DNA of 64,000 nt from an uncultured Chlorobiota bacterium (GTDB taxonomy: Bacteria; Bacteroidota; Ignavibacteria; UBA10030; UBA6906). This document shows, piece after piece, positions 9,909 through 18,977 of this stretch. Both the position numbers and the translations under genes were made by a program. Under the pieces are notes generated by a model that was not told the DNA's origin, searched no databases, and saw only the letters and a program-made list of their open reading frames with translations. Every line of letters begins with the position of its first letter. The first letter of the stretch is position 1. The DNA is taken from the NCBI GenBank assembly GCA_900696645.1, contig CAADGV010000004.1, forward strand, positions 1-64,000, written 5' to 3'.

Positions 9909-10439
9909 TGCGGATTTACCTTGGGCATGTTGGATGGAATTCCGGTTGTTGAAGAGTCAGTACACAGACATTCCCCTCTTCACTACTAAATCCTGTGTAC
10001 AAGAAACAACAAGAAATTCTCATAAACAATTCGCCCGTTAGCATCTTGCTGCTCCCCTCCACCGAGGCGGAACGTTCGTCGATTTCCTCCCAAAAGAAAT
10101 CAACAGCCAAATAGCGGATGTTGCATGCTGTCAAAGCTCGTAGCGCAATCCTGCCGCTGACCTATTCAGCATTGGCATACGGCCTGAATCCGGTGCTTGT
10201 TCCTTCACGTGCCCTGCGTGGTCATACCTTGTCTTCCCGGAGCAAGGTGCCCCGATCATGTCGGCGATGGTGAAAGGTAATTATGGGGATGTTTTGAAGT
10301 AGCGTGTTGCAATTCGCAACAGTCAGGCAAATTATATGACAACTGTTAAGTTGCAATCTGTATTGTCAGATCGCCCTGTGACAGCGCTCATCTCTGACAA
10401 ACAAACCCTCAAGTAACTTTCCTGTGCGTTCATTCACAA
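9909..10439. other. Gene-free stretch with a possible decayed frame
   Basis: No gene is well supported here. A 52-codon frame on the plus strand (10144-10302) runs from one TAG to another without a convincing start and ends APIMSAMVKGNYGDVLK, which reads more like protein than noise; it may be the remnant of a lost gene. A 72-codon minus frame at 9916-10134 has no clear ribosome binding site. TTGC- and GCAA-containing inverted segments lie around 10308-10352. Confidence 0.3.
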
Positions 10440-10476
10440 GCCGGAATTTCTCCTTGCGAGAGATTCCGGCTTTTTT
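10440..10476 (+). terminator. Rho-independent terminator just upstream of a secreted-protein gene
   Basis: GCCGGAAT (10440-10447) and ATTCCGGC (10463-10470) form a perfect stem followed by six Ts. It ends 25 bases before the next start codon with no convincing gene upstream, so it either ends a decayed transcript or acts as a leader attenuator for 10502-11965. Confidence 0.65.
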
Positions 10477-10501
10477 CTTTACACACTGAGAAGGAGACTT
10501 T

Positions 10502-11965
10502 ATGCGACTTGCAACAATCTTCACCCGAATGCTTGTGCTTGCTGTTGCCACTGCACGCGCTCAGGAATTCCCCATTGCGAACGGAAACGACAACACCTTC
10601 GGCGGCGGTGGAGCGTATGATGGAACAAATTTTCTGTTCGGCATCCTCGGAGATGCACAAAACAAATACAGTATTACCGCACAGTTTGTGTCTCCCACCG
10701 GCGTCCTCGTTGGTTCCAGAATATCGCTGGGACAAATGGGCAGTACCCCGCTTGTAGCATTTGACGGAACAAAGTACCTCATGGTCTGGACAGACAGTTT
10801 TCCGTCGTTTGCAGGAGGAGATACCAATGGCATTGGCAACATCTACGGACAATTCCTGAGTACTTCCGGCGCACTCATCGGGTCACGGTTCACGCTGGTC
10901 ACGGATGTCAATATCAAATTTGCGCAGGGACGCGGTTCGATTTCCTACCAGGATACAACGTACTTTCTGACGTATCTGAAAGGAGGCGACCACCATCATC
11001 AGTACATGTACGGACAACGCATCAGCAGAACGGGAAGCCTCATTGGTGCACCGATTCAAATCAGCAGCCACTACGCACGGGAATGCGCCGTCGCATTCGA
11101 TGGTACGAATTACTTGGTGGCGTGGTGCCGTGTCGAACATCCGAATGTCGACAAGGCACTTTACGGACAATTCGTCAGCAAGACGGGTACGTTAGTCGGG
11201 ACGAATTTCGTAATTGACGAAAGCGACAACGCAAGCGACAATCCCGTGACTATGACATTCGACGGCACAAAATTCTGGGTGGCATATCATGAACAAGCGG
11301 CCGATACTAACGAACGTTGGAACATCTATGCGCGTTTCGTCTCCACTTCCGGCGTTGTTGCAGGCAGGTTTATGGTATGCGATTCCACAACGTATCCAAC
11401 ATTTGCTTCTGCTGCATTCGACGGAACAAACTATTTGATTACGTGGATGGAGTTTGGGGCGACGCCGCGCGTACAGGGAAGATTTTTCAACGCATCGGGC
11501 GTACCTCTCAATGCTCCGTTTACCGTGTTCGGCATCCTTGGAGGAAAGGTCCCGGTCGGCGGAGTCGGCGGATTTGTCAACGGCAAGTTCGTTCTGAGTG
11601 CCACACGAGTCAATTCAAGCTTCGGCGAAGGAGACGTGTACGGTCTCTTTCTCCCCAGCTCGACGGCTGATGTGGACGAGGAGGGAGTGAACCTGCATCC
11701 GGGTCAGTACGCCCTAATGCAAAATTATCCGAACCCGTTCAACCCGAGCACAACAATTCGATACATTGTCGGAACGGAGGGATATACATCATTGCGTGTG
11801 TACAATCTCCTGGGAAGCGAAATCGCAACTCTTGTGGATGAAGTGAAGAAGCCGGGGATGTACAACGTTGAATGGAACGCGGCTGATGTGCCCAGCGGAG
11901 TGTATTTCTATCAACTCAAATCCGGAACGGCGACGTTGACGAGAAAAGCCGTTCTCGTTCGATAA
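10502..11965 (+). CDS. Secreted repeat protein with T9SS sorting domain
   Basis: The ATG follows AAGGAG by about 7 bases. A short signal peptide ends near ARAQ (residues 18-21). The body of about 375 residues is built from repeats of roughly 50 residues, each with a core like AFDGTNYLVAW followed by GQFVS and a GxLVG turn, as expected for a beta-propeller or similar fold. The C-terminus is a T9SS sorting domain, with LMQNYPNPFNPSTTIRY, VYNLLGSEIATLVDE and GVYFYQL, ending in basic residues. It is probably exported to the cell surface; ligand or enzyme activity cannot be inferred. Confidence 0.87.
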   Translation: MRLATIFTRMLVLAVATARAQEFPIANGNDNTFGGGGAYDGTNFLFGILGDAQNKYSITAQFVSPTGVLVGSRISLGQMGSTPLVAFDGTKYLMVWTDSFPSFAGGDTNGIGNIYGQFLSTSGALIGSRFTLVTDVNIKFAQGRGSISYQDTTYFLTYLKGGDHHHQYMYGQRISRTGSLIGAPIQISSHYARECAVAFDGTNYLVAWCRVEHPNVDKALYGQFVSKTGTLVGTNFVIDESDNASDNPVTMTFDGTKFWVAYHEQAADTNERWNIYARFVSTSGVVAGRFMVCDSTTYPTFASAAFDGTNYLITWMEFGATPRVQGRFFNASGVPLNAPFTVFGILGGKVPVGGVGGFVNGKFVLSATRVNSSFGEGDVYGLFLPSSTADVDEEGVNLHPGQYALMQNYPNPFNPSTTIRYIVGTEGYTSLRVYNLLGSEIATLVDEVKKPGMYNVEWNAADVPSGVYFYQLKSGTATLTRKAVLVR

Positions 11966-12047
11966 AGCGAGACGGAGGCTCAACTATACTTCGGTTGGGT
12001 ATTCATATAACTATCTGGTCCTCAGTCAATTTGCTGTTCGTTGCAGT

Positions 12048-12099
12048 CGAAAACCTCTTTTTCTCATTGGCACGATGAGCAGGAGAGGTTTTCGTTTTT
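12048..12099 (+). terminator. Strong stem-loop terminator
   Basis: CGAAAACCTCT (12048-12058) pairs perfectly with AGAGGTTTTCG (12084-12094), with an inner CTCAT/ATGAG stem, and five Ts follow. It lies between the T9SS gene ending at 11965 and the next start at 12143. Confidence 0.8.
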
Positions 12100-12142
12100 C
12101 AGAAGAATCATCACCCAATTTACTCTCGAAAGGAAGACAGGT

Positions 12143-12709
12143 ATGCATCCATCAAGAATCATTGCGCTATCCGCCCTCTGCTTTGTGCTTGCGGTACATG
12201 CAGGATATTCTCAAAAATCCGCGGGTCGTGTCGGAATAGGAATTAATGTTGGAGAAACGGTGAGCATCGGGCTGGCGCCTGTGCCTATGTACGGCGCATC
12301 GTTCATTTATGTCGTAACTCCTTCAATCTACACCGGTGTCCAACTCGGGTTGCTTTCCGGGTCGGCATCCGGTGATGACAAGGTTTTTGACCGTGTGACT
12401 GCCTTCGAAGTCTCGCCCTATGCAAAAATCCTCTTCACCCCGGCAAAGGAACTCAGCCCGTTCTTCAAGCTCAATATCGCATTTATCAACTATAATGCGA
12501 AGCTTCCGGCAACGAACAGCGATCCTGAATCCGAACGCAATGAATCGTACTCCTCGTTATGGGGAACGTTCGGCCTGAGTTATGCGCTGGGGAAGAATGT
12601 CCAAGTCATCGGGCAGGTGAGGTTCTTTGACATCGGCATGTCGGGCAAAGGGAAGATATCACAATTCGGGCTCGGTGCCCCGGCCGTGGGAATTGAAGTG
12701 TTCTTTTAG
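12143..12709 (+). CDS. Probable outer-membrane beta-barrel protein
   Basis: The start at 12143 is preferred over an upstream frame because AAAGGAAG precedes it, a signal peptide follows immediately (hydrophobic core near residues 6-20, cleavage near GYSQ), and the longer frame would run through the terminator. The mature part of about 165 residues shows alternating hydrophobic and polar residues, glycine-rich turns and a C-terminal VGIEVFF strand ending in Phe, typical of small outer-membrane barrels. It stands alone between a terminator and a repeat. Confidence 0.75.
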   Translation: MHPSRIIALSALCFVLAVHAGYSQKSAGRVGIGINVGETVSIGLAPVPMYGASFIYVVTPSIYTGVQLGLLSGSASGDDKVFDRVTAFEVSPYAKILFTPAKELSPFFKLNIAFINYNAKLPATNSDPESERNESYSSLWGTFGLSYALGKNVQVIGQVRFFDIGMSGKGKISQFGLGAPAVGIEVFF

Positions 12710-12724
12710 ACTCACAATGGCATT

Positions 12725-12841
12725 GCCACCGAGACACAGAGGCACAGAGATTATGAAGGTAAAGCATACATAGCTGCTCAATGATTGCTCCTTTAACCTT
12801 TCTGCTCAGAAGGAGACTCTGTGACTCAGTGTCTCTGTGGC
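12725..12841. repeat. Inverted-repeat element, CCACAGAGACACAGAG family (copy 1)
   Basis: The left arm at 12725-12749 (GCCACCGAGACACAGAGGCA and on) pairs with the right arm at 12817-12841 at 22 of 25 positions. Purine-rich arms reading C/ACAGAG are shared with the element at 45326-45392. No coding sequence lies inside. It sits just upstream of the TonB receptor gene, and a long frame reading through its right arm would falsely extend that protein. Confidence 0.75.
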
Positions 12842-12912
12842 TGCCGAAAAACTGTTTGTCAATAACATGCTGGACGAATTCATTTCGGACAGATTTCCTG
12901 CGGGGTCCTGAC

Positions 12913-15564
12913 GTGAACGCGCATCGCATTCGTACGCTTGTCATCACACTGATGGTGGCATCTCCCCTTCTTGGCATGAACCCGTTTGCCGCGCAAGCCG
13001 GCGTGCTGAAAGGAATTGTTGTCGACACGCGAGGCATGCCGTTGAGCGGCGCTTTTGTCTCGCTGCTCGATGACGCGAGAAAAGCATTCACGAATCAGTT
13101 CGGCAGGTTTCAGATACGAGACGTGCCGTCCGACAGTGTTGCGGTCAGGATTTCGCTTGTGGGTTACTTGAATTTGACTCAGACGGTTTACCTTGGAATC
13201 GCAGACACCACGGAATATCGCTTCGTCCTAACCGAAACGACGTATCCCCTTCAAAGTGTTGAAGTAGTTGCACGTCGCGCAAACACGCAGCACGGATTGC
13301 TGAATGGTGTCACGTACTTGCGGCCGCGAGAGGTAAAATACAAGGCGGGCGGAGCGGAGGACGTTCTTCGTTCACTGCAATCTGCCCCGGGAGTGATAGC
13401 GCCGAACGATTTCAGTTCGCAGCTTGTCATACGCGGCTCAACGCCCGACCAGAATCTGATCATCCTCGACGGTATAGAAGTCTTCAATCCGTATCGTCTG
13501 TACGGTGTTGTGTCGATGTTCAACCCCGAAACAGTCAGCGATATTACCCTTCTCACTGGCGGATTTCCCGTACAGTACTCCGACCGATTGTCCGCCGTGA
13601 TCGATGTAACCAACCGCGAGGGACCGCCCAACCGCGCCGGATTCAACGCAAAACTGGGGATGAGCGTTACCAACCTGAATCTTGTTGGCGAAGGCGCTTT
13701 TACCATGGCAACTACGGAAGAAGATTCACAGACGGAGGGCGCTTACTACGATGAAACCGACCCGCCATGGAACGGCTCGTGGCTCGTATCCACACGCCGT
13801 ACGTTTTACGATTTGATTGCCGGCCCCATCGCCCGCTCATCCGGCGCAGCCAAGGGCAACACGGTTTTTCCGAGCTTTCAGGATTTCCAGTTCAAGCTTA
13901 CACTTCAGCCGCATTACCAGCACAAATTTCTCTTCACAAGCCTCACGAACAGAGATCATGTAGACCTTGGCGAATTCAAGGGGGCGGGATCGATCGAAGA
14001 GATTTCCATCGATGACGTGACATTCAATGATGTCGCCGGGCTGACATGGATCTGGGCGCATTCGCCGGATGTCGTCGGACAGTACCAACTCTCTTTCTAC
14101 CAAAACGGCGGCTCGAACAACTTCGGCTCGACATCAAGTGCATGGCTCTCGTTCGGCCGGAAACTCTCTTCGGAGGAATACGAACATCTTCGGGATTCAT
14201 TGAAGTCTCTCGGACTCAGTATTCCAAAACTGCTGGAGGCACTCGGCAACTATCGTTTCCTGTTTCGACAGTTCACCGCCAAGGGAACTCTCGCGTGGAA
14301 TCTAAATGATCGGCATGCTGTGTCGGCAGGCGCGGGGATCAGCGCATGCCTTACAGAACTGAATGTGGGAACGAAGTTCGACCAAGGGATTCTCGCCATC
14401 CGCTCGTCAAACTTCAGATATCCTGCATTACCGGAGGCATTCGAGTCGAACATGCGGGAAACACGCCGTCACATTTTTCTGCAAGACGTCTATCTCCCGT
14501 CGGGCGATGTGGCAATTCAAGCGGGACTCAGGCTTGATCATTTTGGCGGAATCAATCGTACCTATCTATCGCCGCGGATTTCGGGGTCATGGGATATTTC
14601 ACCGCGGATGACAGTCAAGTGGGGATGGGGAAGGTATTACCAATCGCCCGGACAGGAAAAGTCCTTCCTCCCCGGCCATGAAGTCTATCTTCGAAACACC
14701 ATTTACGACTATTCAAACATGAGGAGTCTGAAAGCGGAGCAGGCGACGACCATGTCGTTGTCGTGGGAGTACATGATCACTTCTGAATGGCAACTCAGGA
14801 TCGAAGGGTATGATAAGCGACTCCGCAACCTCGTCGCGCCGAAAATCGCGCAGGGCACATCATATGAGGTTTCGCGTATCGAAGGATTCGATATTCGAAA
14901 GCCGGAGGCGTGGAGTACTCCTTTCATGGTTACAAAAGATTCTCTCACAACTATACCTGAGAACAACGGCACCGGTGTATCCCAAGGAATAGAAGTGACG
15001 TTGCAGAAAGTACAGTCAGAAGGCGCAAATACCCTGTACGGGTGGATCTCGTACGCGTATGCACAATCAACACGTACACAGGATGGCATTACTTACCCAT
15101 TCGACTACGACCGCAGACACACGGCCAATCTTGTTCTCGGTTGGAAACCGTTGGATGACCTTGACCTGAGTCTCACCTTCACATACAGTTCAGGTTTCCC
15201 CAACAGTATTCCGGTCGGATTCAAGCCCAATATCGTGATGGAACACGACCCCGTTTCCGGTATGCAAATACCAAAGCTGGATACAGATGCCTTCGGTGTC
15301 ATATTTTTTCCTGATCGGGGCGGGCTCAGCAACATGAATCGAGCGCGCTACCCCGATTATCACAGGCTTGACTTCCGGGCTACAACCTACACGGAGTGGT
15401 TCGGGTTGAACTGGAGTGTCTATCTTGACATCATTAATCTCTACAACCGCAAGAATGTCATTCTTGCCGAATATTTTGTGGACCGGGAAACGCTGCAAAT
15501 CCAGACTGTGGAAACTACAATGTTTCCATTCCTGCCTACGCTCGGCTTCACGATAACATTCTGA
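12913..15564 (+). CDS. TonB-dependent outer-membrane receptor
   Basis: The protein of about 884 residues has a signal peptide, a carboxypeptidase-like regulatory domain (GVLKGIVVDTRGMPLSGAFV, then GRFQIRDVP), a plug domain (AEDVLRSLQSAPGVIAPN, then LVIRGSTPDQNLIILDGI) and a large beta barrel ending LPTLGFTITF. Such receptors take up bulky ligands using TonB energy. The GTG at 12913 is chosen because GCGGGG lies upstream and a signal peptide follows; the longer frame from 12781 starts inside an inverted-repeat element. No SusD-like lipoprotein follows, so it is not a classical Sus pair. The substrate is unknown. Confidence 0.88.
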   Translation: MNAHRIRTLVITLMVASPLLGMNPFAAQAGVLKGIVVDTRGMPLSGAFVSLLDDARKAFTNQFGRFQIRDVPSDSVAVRISLVGYLNLTQTVYLGIADTTEYRFVLTETTYPLQSVEVVARRANTQHGLLNGVTYLRPREVKYKAGGAEDVLRSLQSAPGVIAPNDFSSQLVIRGSTPDQNLIILDGIEVFNPYRLYGVVSMFNPETVSDITLLTGGFPVQYSDRLSAVIDVTNREGPPNRAGFNAKLGMSVTNLNLVGEGAFTMATTEEDSQTEGAYYDETDPPWNGSWLVSTRRTFYDLIAGPIARSSGAAKGNTVFPSFQDFQFKLTLQPHYQHKFLFTSLTNRDHVDLGEFKGAGSIEEISIDDVTFNDVAGLTWIWAHSPDVVGQYQLSFYQNGGSNNFGSTSSAWLSFGRKLSSEEYEHLRDSLKSLGLSIPKLLEALGNYRFLFRQFTAKGTLAWNLNDRHAVSAGAGISACLTELNVGTKFDQGILAIRSSNFRYPALPEAFESNMRETRRHIFLQDVYLPSGDVAIQAGLRLDHFGGINRTYLSPRISGSWDISPRMTVKWGWGRYYQSPGQEKSFLPGHEVYLRNTIYDYSNMRSLKAEQATTMSLSWEYMITSEWQLRIEGYDKRLRNLVAPKIAQGTSYEVSRIEGFDIRKPEAWSTPFMVTKDSLTTIPENNGTGVSQGIEVTLQKVQSEGANTLYGWISYAYAQSTRTQDGITYPFDYDRRHTANLVLGWKPLDDLDLSLTFTYSSGFPNSIPVGFKPNIVMEHDPVSGMQIPKLDTDAFGVIFFPDRGGLSNMNRARYPDYHRLDFRATTYTEWFGLNWSVYLDIINLYNRKNVILAEYFVDRETLQIQTVETTMFPFLPTLGFTITF

Positions 15565-15645
15565 GCATCAATTCGTATATTTCTGTCAAGGAATCCGATA
15601 CACGGATTGCCAGGTTTCGTTCAAAAACAGATTGGATCAATACGA

Positions 15646-15846
15646 ATGGGAATTGAAGAGGCAAAAGCCGCAGTAAAGGAGCTTTCTCCCGAAGAACGCC
15701 GAAAAATTGCTTTGTACGTTCTTGAACTCGAAAAAGAACATATCCAAAAAAACGTCGGGCCGAAGATCTCGGAAGAGCTGGACAATGCTCTCGGGGTTAT
15801 TCAGGATGGAATTGAAAAGTTGAGGAAGTACATCAACAGAACTTAA
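15646..15846 (+). CDS. Small helical protein, 66 residues
   Basis: The ATG at 15646 begins MGIEEAKAAVKELSPEERRK, a highly charged amphipathic helix, followed by a second helix ending in KYINRT. The LSPEER motif resembles the start of small addiction-module-type antidotes, but no partner gene is adjacent. A longer frame from 15607 lacks support. Function unknown. Confidence 0.5.
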   Translation: MGIEEAKAAVKELSPEERRKIALYVLELEKEHIQKNVGPKISEELDNALGVIQDGIEKLRKYINRT

Positions 15847-15946
15847 TACAAAGCATTTGCGGGTGGAATCACGGATTGAAACCACGATGCAGTCGGATAT
15901 TGCTATTGTGAACGGGAGTTCAGACTGCCTCGTTGAAATCGACTAC

Positions 15947-15974
15947 AAAAAAAGGAGCGCCGCAAAAGGCGCTC
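15947..15974 (-). terminator. Terminator of the korDABC operon
   Basis: On the minus strand GAGCGCC and GGCGCTC form a perfect 7-base-pair stem over a 6-base loop (15955-15974), followed by a run of Ts (the A-run at 15947-15953 on the plus strand). It lies 36 bases beyond the korC stop codon. Confidence 0.8.
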
Positions 15975-16009
15975 TTGTTGATTTTGAAAAGAGACGGGTA
16001 CCGAAGCGA

Positions 16010-16585
16010 CTACCCTGTTACCGCTTCCTCTTTCTTTTCACCACTCATCACTTCCATTCCGTATTCAAAACCGCGTTCGAATGCTTTCATGTTCAGCTCT
16101 TCCGTTCCTTTCGGAACGGATGCGAGCACAGCCTGCTCCATCGCCTTCTTTCCGACAATGCCTGTAACGGCAGTCAGGAATCCCATCATCACGATATTCA
16201 CAACGAGTTTCTTGCCGAGTTCTTCAGCGATGCGGGTGGCGGGAATGGAGAAGTGTTTGATATCCTTGCGGAGATTGTGTGTCTTGACCAGCTCTTCTTC
16301 CGTGATCAACACGCCTCCGGTTGCCAGTTCGGGTGAGAACTTCGTGTACGCTTCCTGCGACATGACGATCATGAGTTCGGGAGACGTGATGTACGGATAT
16401 GCAATCGGCTCTTGTGCAACTATCACCTGGGCGCTGCATGCGCTTCCCCGCGCCTCCGGCCCGAATGCCTGAATCATCGTCGCATGCTTCTCATCATAGA
16501 TTGATGCCGCCCTGCCGATGATGTAGCCGCTGAGAATAACTCCCTGTCCGCCGAATCCGCCGATTTTGATTTCTGTTCTTGACAT
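16010..16585 (-). CDS. korC: 2-oxoacid:ferredoxin oxidoreductase, gamma subunit
   Basis: This 191-residue subunit begins with the family core EIKIGGFGGQGVILSGYIIGR and continues with GPEARGSACSAQVIV, both diagnostic of the gamma domain of CoA-acylating 2-oxoacid:ferredoxin oxidoreductases. The ATG at 16585 is used because GGGAT lies upstream and because the longer frame overlaps the beta gene. It is the last gene of a minus-strand korD-korA-korB-korC operon, 4 bases after korB. The complex oxidises a 2-oxoacid to acyl-CoA and reduces ferredoxin, or runs in reverse. 2-oxoglutarate is the likely substrate, but branched 2-oxoacids are possible. Confidence 0.9.
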   Translation of the reverse strand: MSRTEIKIGGFGGQGVILSGYIIGRAASIYDEKHATMIQAFGPEARGSACSAQVIVAQEPIAYPYITSPELMIVMSQEAYTKFSPELATGGVLITEEELVKTHNLRKDIKHFSIPATRIAEELGKKLVVNIVMMGFLTAVTGIVGKKAMEQAVLASVPKGTEELNMKAFERGFEYGMEVMSGEKKEEAVTG

Positions 16586-16589
16586 CGTC

Positions 16590-17465
16590 TTATCCCTTGT
16601 ATGGTGTGTAGGCGGCGCCGAGTTTTTGTTGGTAATACTCATTCATCACGTCGAGGTACGTGGGACGCTCCTTGTCCACGAACTTGCCGACAACAATCTT
16701 GCCCTGAAACTCAAGCGGTATGGTCTTAGTATCGGCCCCGTTCCGGATTTCACTATGATCGCGATAGTAGACCATTTGATCCAATCCGTCGCCGAGTTTG
16801 TTTCTGCGGCTGTACAGCGTCGGGCATGGAGCCAGGACTTCGATAAACGAGAATCCCTTCTTCGCCAACGCCTCCTTGATGGATTTGGTAAGATGGCGAA
16901 CGTGGAACGCAGTCCAGCGTGCAACATACACAGCGCCGCACGATTCGGCAAGATATGGCAAGTTGAACGACTGCTCGTAGTTGCCGTAGGGGGTGGTTGA
17001 GGCAGTAGCTGTCATCGGCGTTGTGGGTGCCACCTGTCCGCCCGTCATTCCATAGATGAAGTTGTTGACAAGAATAACCGTCATGTCCACGTTGCGGCGA
17101 GCCGCGTGAATGAAATGATTGCCGCCAATCGCCGTCAGGTCGCCGTCGCCGCTGTACACAACTACTTTCAATTCGGGGTTGGCGAGCTTGAGTCCGGTGG
17201 CAAAAGGAATTGCCCTTCCGTGCGTTGTATGGAACGAATCGAGATTCACGTACCCCGCAACGCGCCCCGTGCAGCCGATGCCCGATACAACCGCAACTTT
17301 CTGCAAATCAAGTCCGCTGGTTTCCAGCGCATGCGCGAAGCAGTTGACCGTTGTTCCGATGCCGCAACCCGGACACCAGATATGCGGCATCCTGTCCATG
17401 CGGAGAAAGGATTCGACAGTATTGGATGGAACTGCCTGCTCGACTTCAAAAACCTCTTGACCCAT
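16590..17465 (-). CDS. korB: 2-oxoacid:ferredoxin oxidoreductase, beta subunit
   Basis: The 291-residue beta subunit binds thiamine diphosphate and an Fe-S cluster. Visible signatures are HIWCPGCGIGTT near residue 28, GIGCTGR near 62, and the ThDP/Mg motif YSGDGDLTAIGGNHFIHAARR followed by NNFIYGMTGGQ. A further Cys lies in LAPCPTLYSR. It is one base after korA and 4 bases before korC in the same operon. A paralogue of similar size but different pairing lies at 37515-38552. Confidence 0.93.
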   Translation of the reverse strand: MGQEVFEVEQAVPSNTVESFLRMDRMPHIWCPGCGIGTTVNCFAHALETSGLDLQKVAVVSGIGCTGRVAGYVNLDSFHTTHGRAIPFATGLKLANPELKVVVYSGDGDLTAIGGNHFIHAARRNVDMTVILVNNFIYGMTGGQVAPTTPMTATASTTPYGNYEQSFNLPYLAESCGAVYVARWTAFHVRHLTKSIKEALAKKGFSFIEVLAPCPTLYSRRNKLGDGLDQMVYYRDHSEIRNGADTKTIPLEFQGKIVVGKFVDKERPTYLDVMNEYYQQKLGAAYTPYKG

Positions 17466-17467
17466 GA

Positions 17468-18628
17468 CTATCCTTTTACACTCTTCTTGATGACGTTGTA
17501 GATGTCTTTCGGGTTATGCACTGTACCGCCCGCATGACCAACCAATTCGACACGCGCTTTGCCTGCTGCGCATCGTTCCACCTCATACACAATCTGACCC
17601 AAATTCAACTCGGGAACGACGAACAATTTCACTTGTGCCGCAAGCTCCCGAATGCGGGATTCGGGAAAAGGCCACACAACGACAAGGCGGAGATGGCCGA
17701 CTTTGATGCCTTCTTTTCGTGCCTGCTCGATTGCCGGAATCGCCGTACGCGATGATATGCCGTACGTTACCACAACAACATCGGCCCCCTCTACTTCATC
17801 CTCGATGTATTCGACTATCTTGTGTGCATTGTGTTTTATTTTGTTGACGAGTCGGGGGATGAGCTTCTCCTGCGTTTGAATAGTCATGCTCGGATAGCCC
17901 CGCTCGTCGTGCGTCAATCCCGTAACATGAATGTTGAACCCGTCGCCGGCTTTTACCATGTCGGGAACGAGGTTGCCGTTGGTTTTGTAGGGAAGATATT
18001 CCGACTTTGCGCCTTCATAGAACTTGCGGGGCACAATCTCAATCTGATCGGCCGGAGGAATGACAACCCGTTCGGTCATGTGTCCGACACATTCATCCAT
18101 CATGAACATCACCGGCACACGATATTCTTCTGCAAGATTGAATGCCTTGATGGTCAGATCGAAACACTCCTGCGGCGAATTCGGCGAGAGGGCAATAACG
18201 CCGTAGTCACCGTGCGAGCCCCACCTCGCCTGCATCATATCGCCCTGTGCAGGCTGTGTCGGCAAGCCGGTGGATGGCCCTGCACGCTGCACATCGACAA
18301 ACACGCAAGGCGCTTCTGTCATTGCCGCCAGTCCGATGTGTTCCATCATCAGCGAAAAACCGGGACCCGACGTGACAGTCATTGCCTTCTTGCCGGCCCA
18401 CACTGCGCCTTGAATTGCAATGGAGGACGCGATTTCATCTTCCATTTGTATAAACATTCCGCCGACATACGGAAAGCGTGCCGCAATCCGCTCGACAACT
18501 TCCGTTGACGGTGTGATCGGGTATCCGGCAACGAAACGACATCCCGCGGCAATAGCTCCCTCGGAACAAGCATGATCGCCGTCGAGAAAGTGGAAGCCCG
18601 TCAATACTCCTTTTGGATCAGCTTTCAC
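17468..18628 (-). CDS. korA: 2-oxoacid:ferredoxin oxidoreductase, alpha subunit
   Basis: The alpha subunit contains GYPITPSTEVVERIA and MTVTSGPGFSLMMEHIGLA, then QRAGPSTGLPTQPAQGD, all signatures of the pyrimidine-binding alpha domain. The GTG at 18628 is chosen because GGAG lies 7-8 bases upstream and it overlaps the korD stop (GTGA), a typical coupled start; the longer frame runs into korD. It gives about 386 residues, normal for an alpha subunit not fused to gamma. Confidence 0.92.
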   Translation of the reverse strand: MKADPKGVLTGFHFLDGDHACSEGAIAAGCRFVAGYPITPSTEVVERIAARFPYVGGMFIQMEDEIASSIAIQGAVWAGKKAMTVTSGPGFSLMMEHIGLAAMTEAPCVFVDVQRAGPSTGLPTQPAQGDMMQARWGSHGDYGVIALSPNSPQECFDLTIKAFNLAEEYRVPVMFMMDECVGHMTERVVIPPADQIEIVPRKFYEGAKSEYLPYKTNGNLVPDMVKAGDGFNIHVTGLTHDERGYPSMTIQTQEKLIPRLVNKIKHNAHKIVEYIEDEVEGADVVVVTYGISSRTAIPAIEQARKEGIKVGHLRLVVVWPFPESRIRELAAQVKLFVVPELNLGQIVYEVERCAAGKARVELVGHAGGTVHNPKDIYNVIKKSVKG

Positions 18629-18891
18629 GCGGGTACTCCTTGTTTCTTTTTCTTGTTGATAAAACCGTAGATGGCAAAATCGGGGCACAGTAATCCGCAG
18701 ATGTTACATCCGTTGCATAACTCCTGCGCAATCAGCACAGGCGGATGATACCCTTTTGCATTGTACTGCTCGGAAAACTTCAGCGCCGTTGTCGGGCAAA
18801 ACTCGATGCAAAAGCCGCAGCCTTTACATCGCTCCACTGTTACAACCAGCGACCCGATGCCTTTCTTGGTCGCTTGCTCTGTTGTGGCCAT
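18625..18891 (-). CDS. korD: 2[4Fe-4S] ferredoxin-type delta subunit
   Basis: The 88-residue protein has two cluster motifs, CKGCGFCIEFCP near residue 22 and CNGCNICGLLCPD near 59, giving eight Cys for two [4Fe-4S] clusters. It passes electrons between the catalytic beta subunit and soluble ferredoxin. It is first in the korDABC operon and its stop overlaps the GTG of korA. No clear Bacteroidetes-type promoter was found upstream. Confidence 0.92.
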   Translation of the reverse strand: MATTEQATKKGIGSLVVTVERCKGCGFCIEFCPTTALKFSEQYNAKGYHPPVLIAQELCNGCNICGLLCPDFAIYGFINKKKKQGVPA

Positions 18892-18977
18892 TCGCTAATC
18901 CTGACAATGAGAAATGATGGAATTACCTCATTTCCATCACAATCCGCGCCAAGAGAAAACAATCAAATTAAGCAGAA

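Noticed and set aside
9916-10134. 72-codon minus-strand frame upstream of the alarmone synthetase
   Set aside because: No clear ribosome binding site or domain; could be a leader but cannot be supported.
12781-12912. N-terminal extension of the TonB receptor
   Set aside because: The codons lie within the right arm of an inverted repeat and its flank, before a normal signal peptide.
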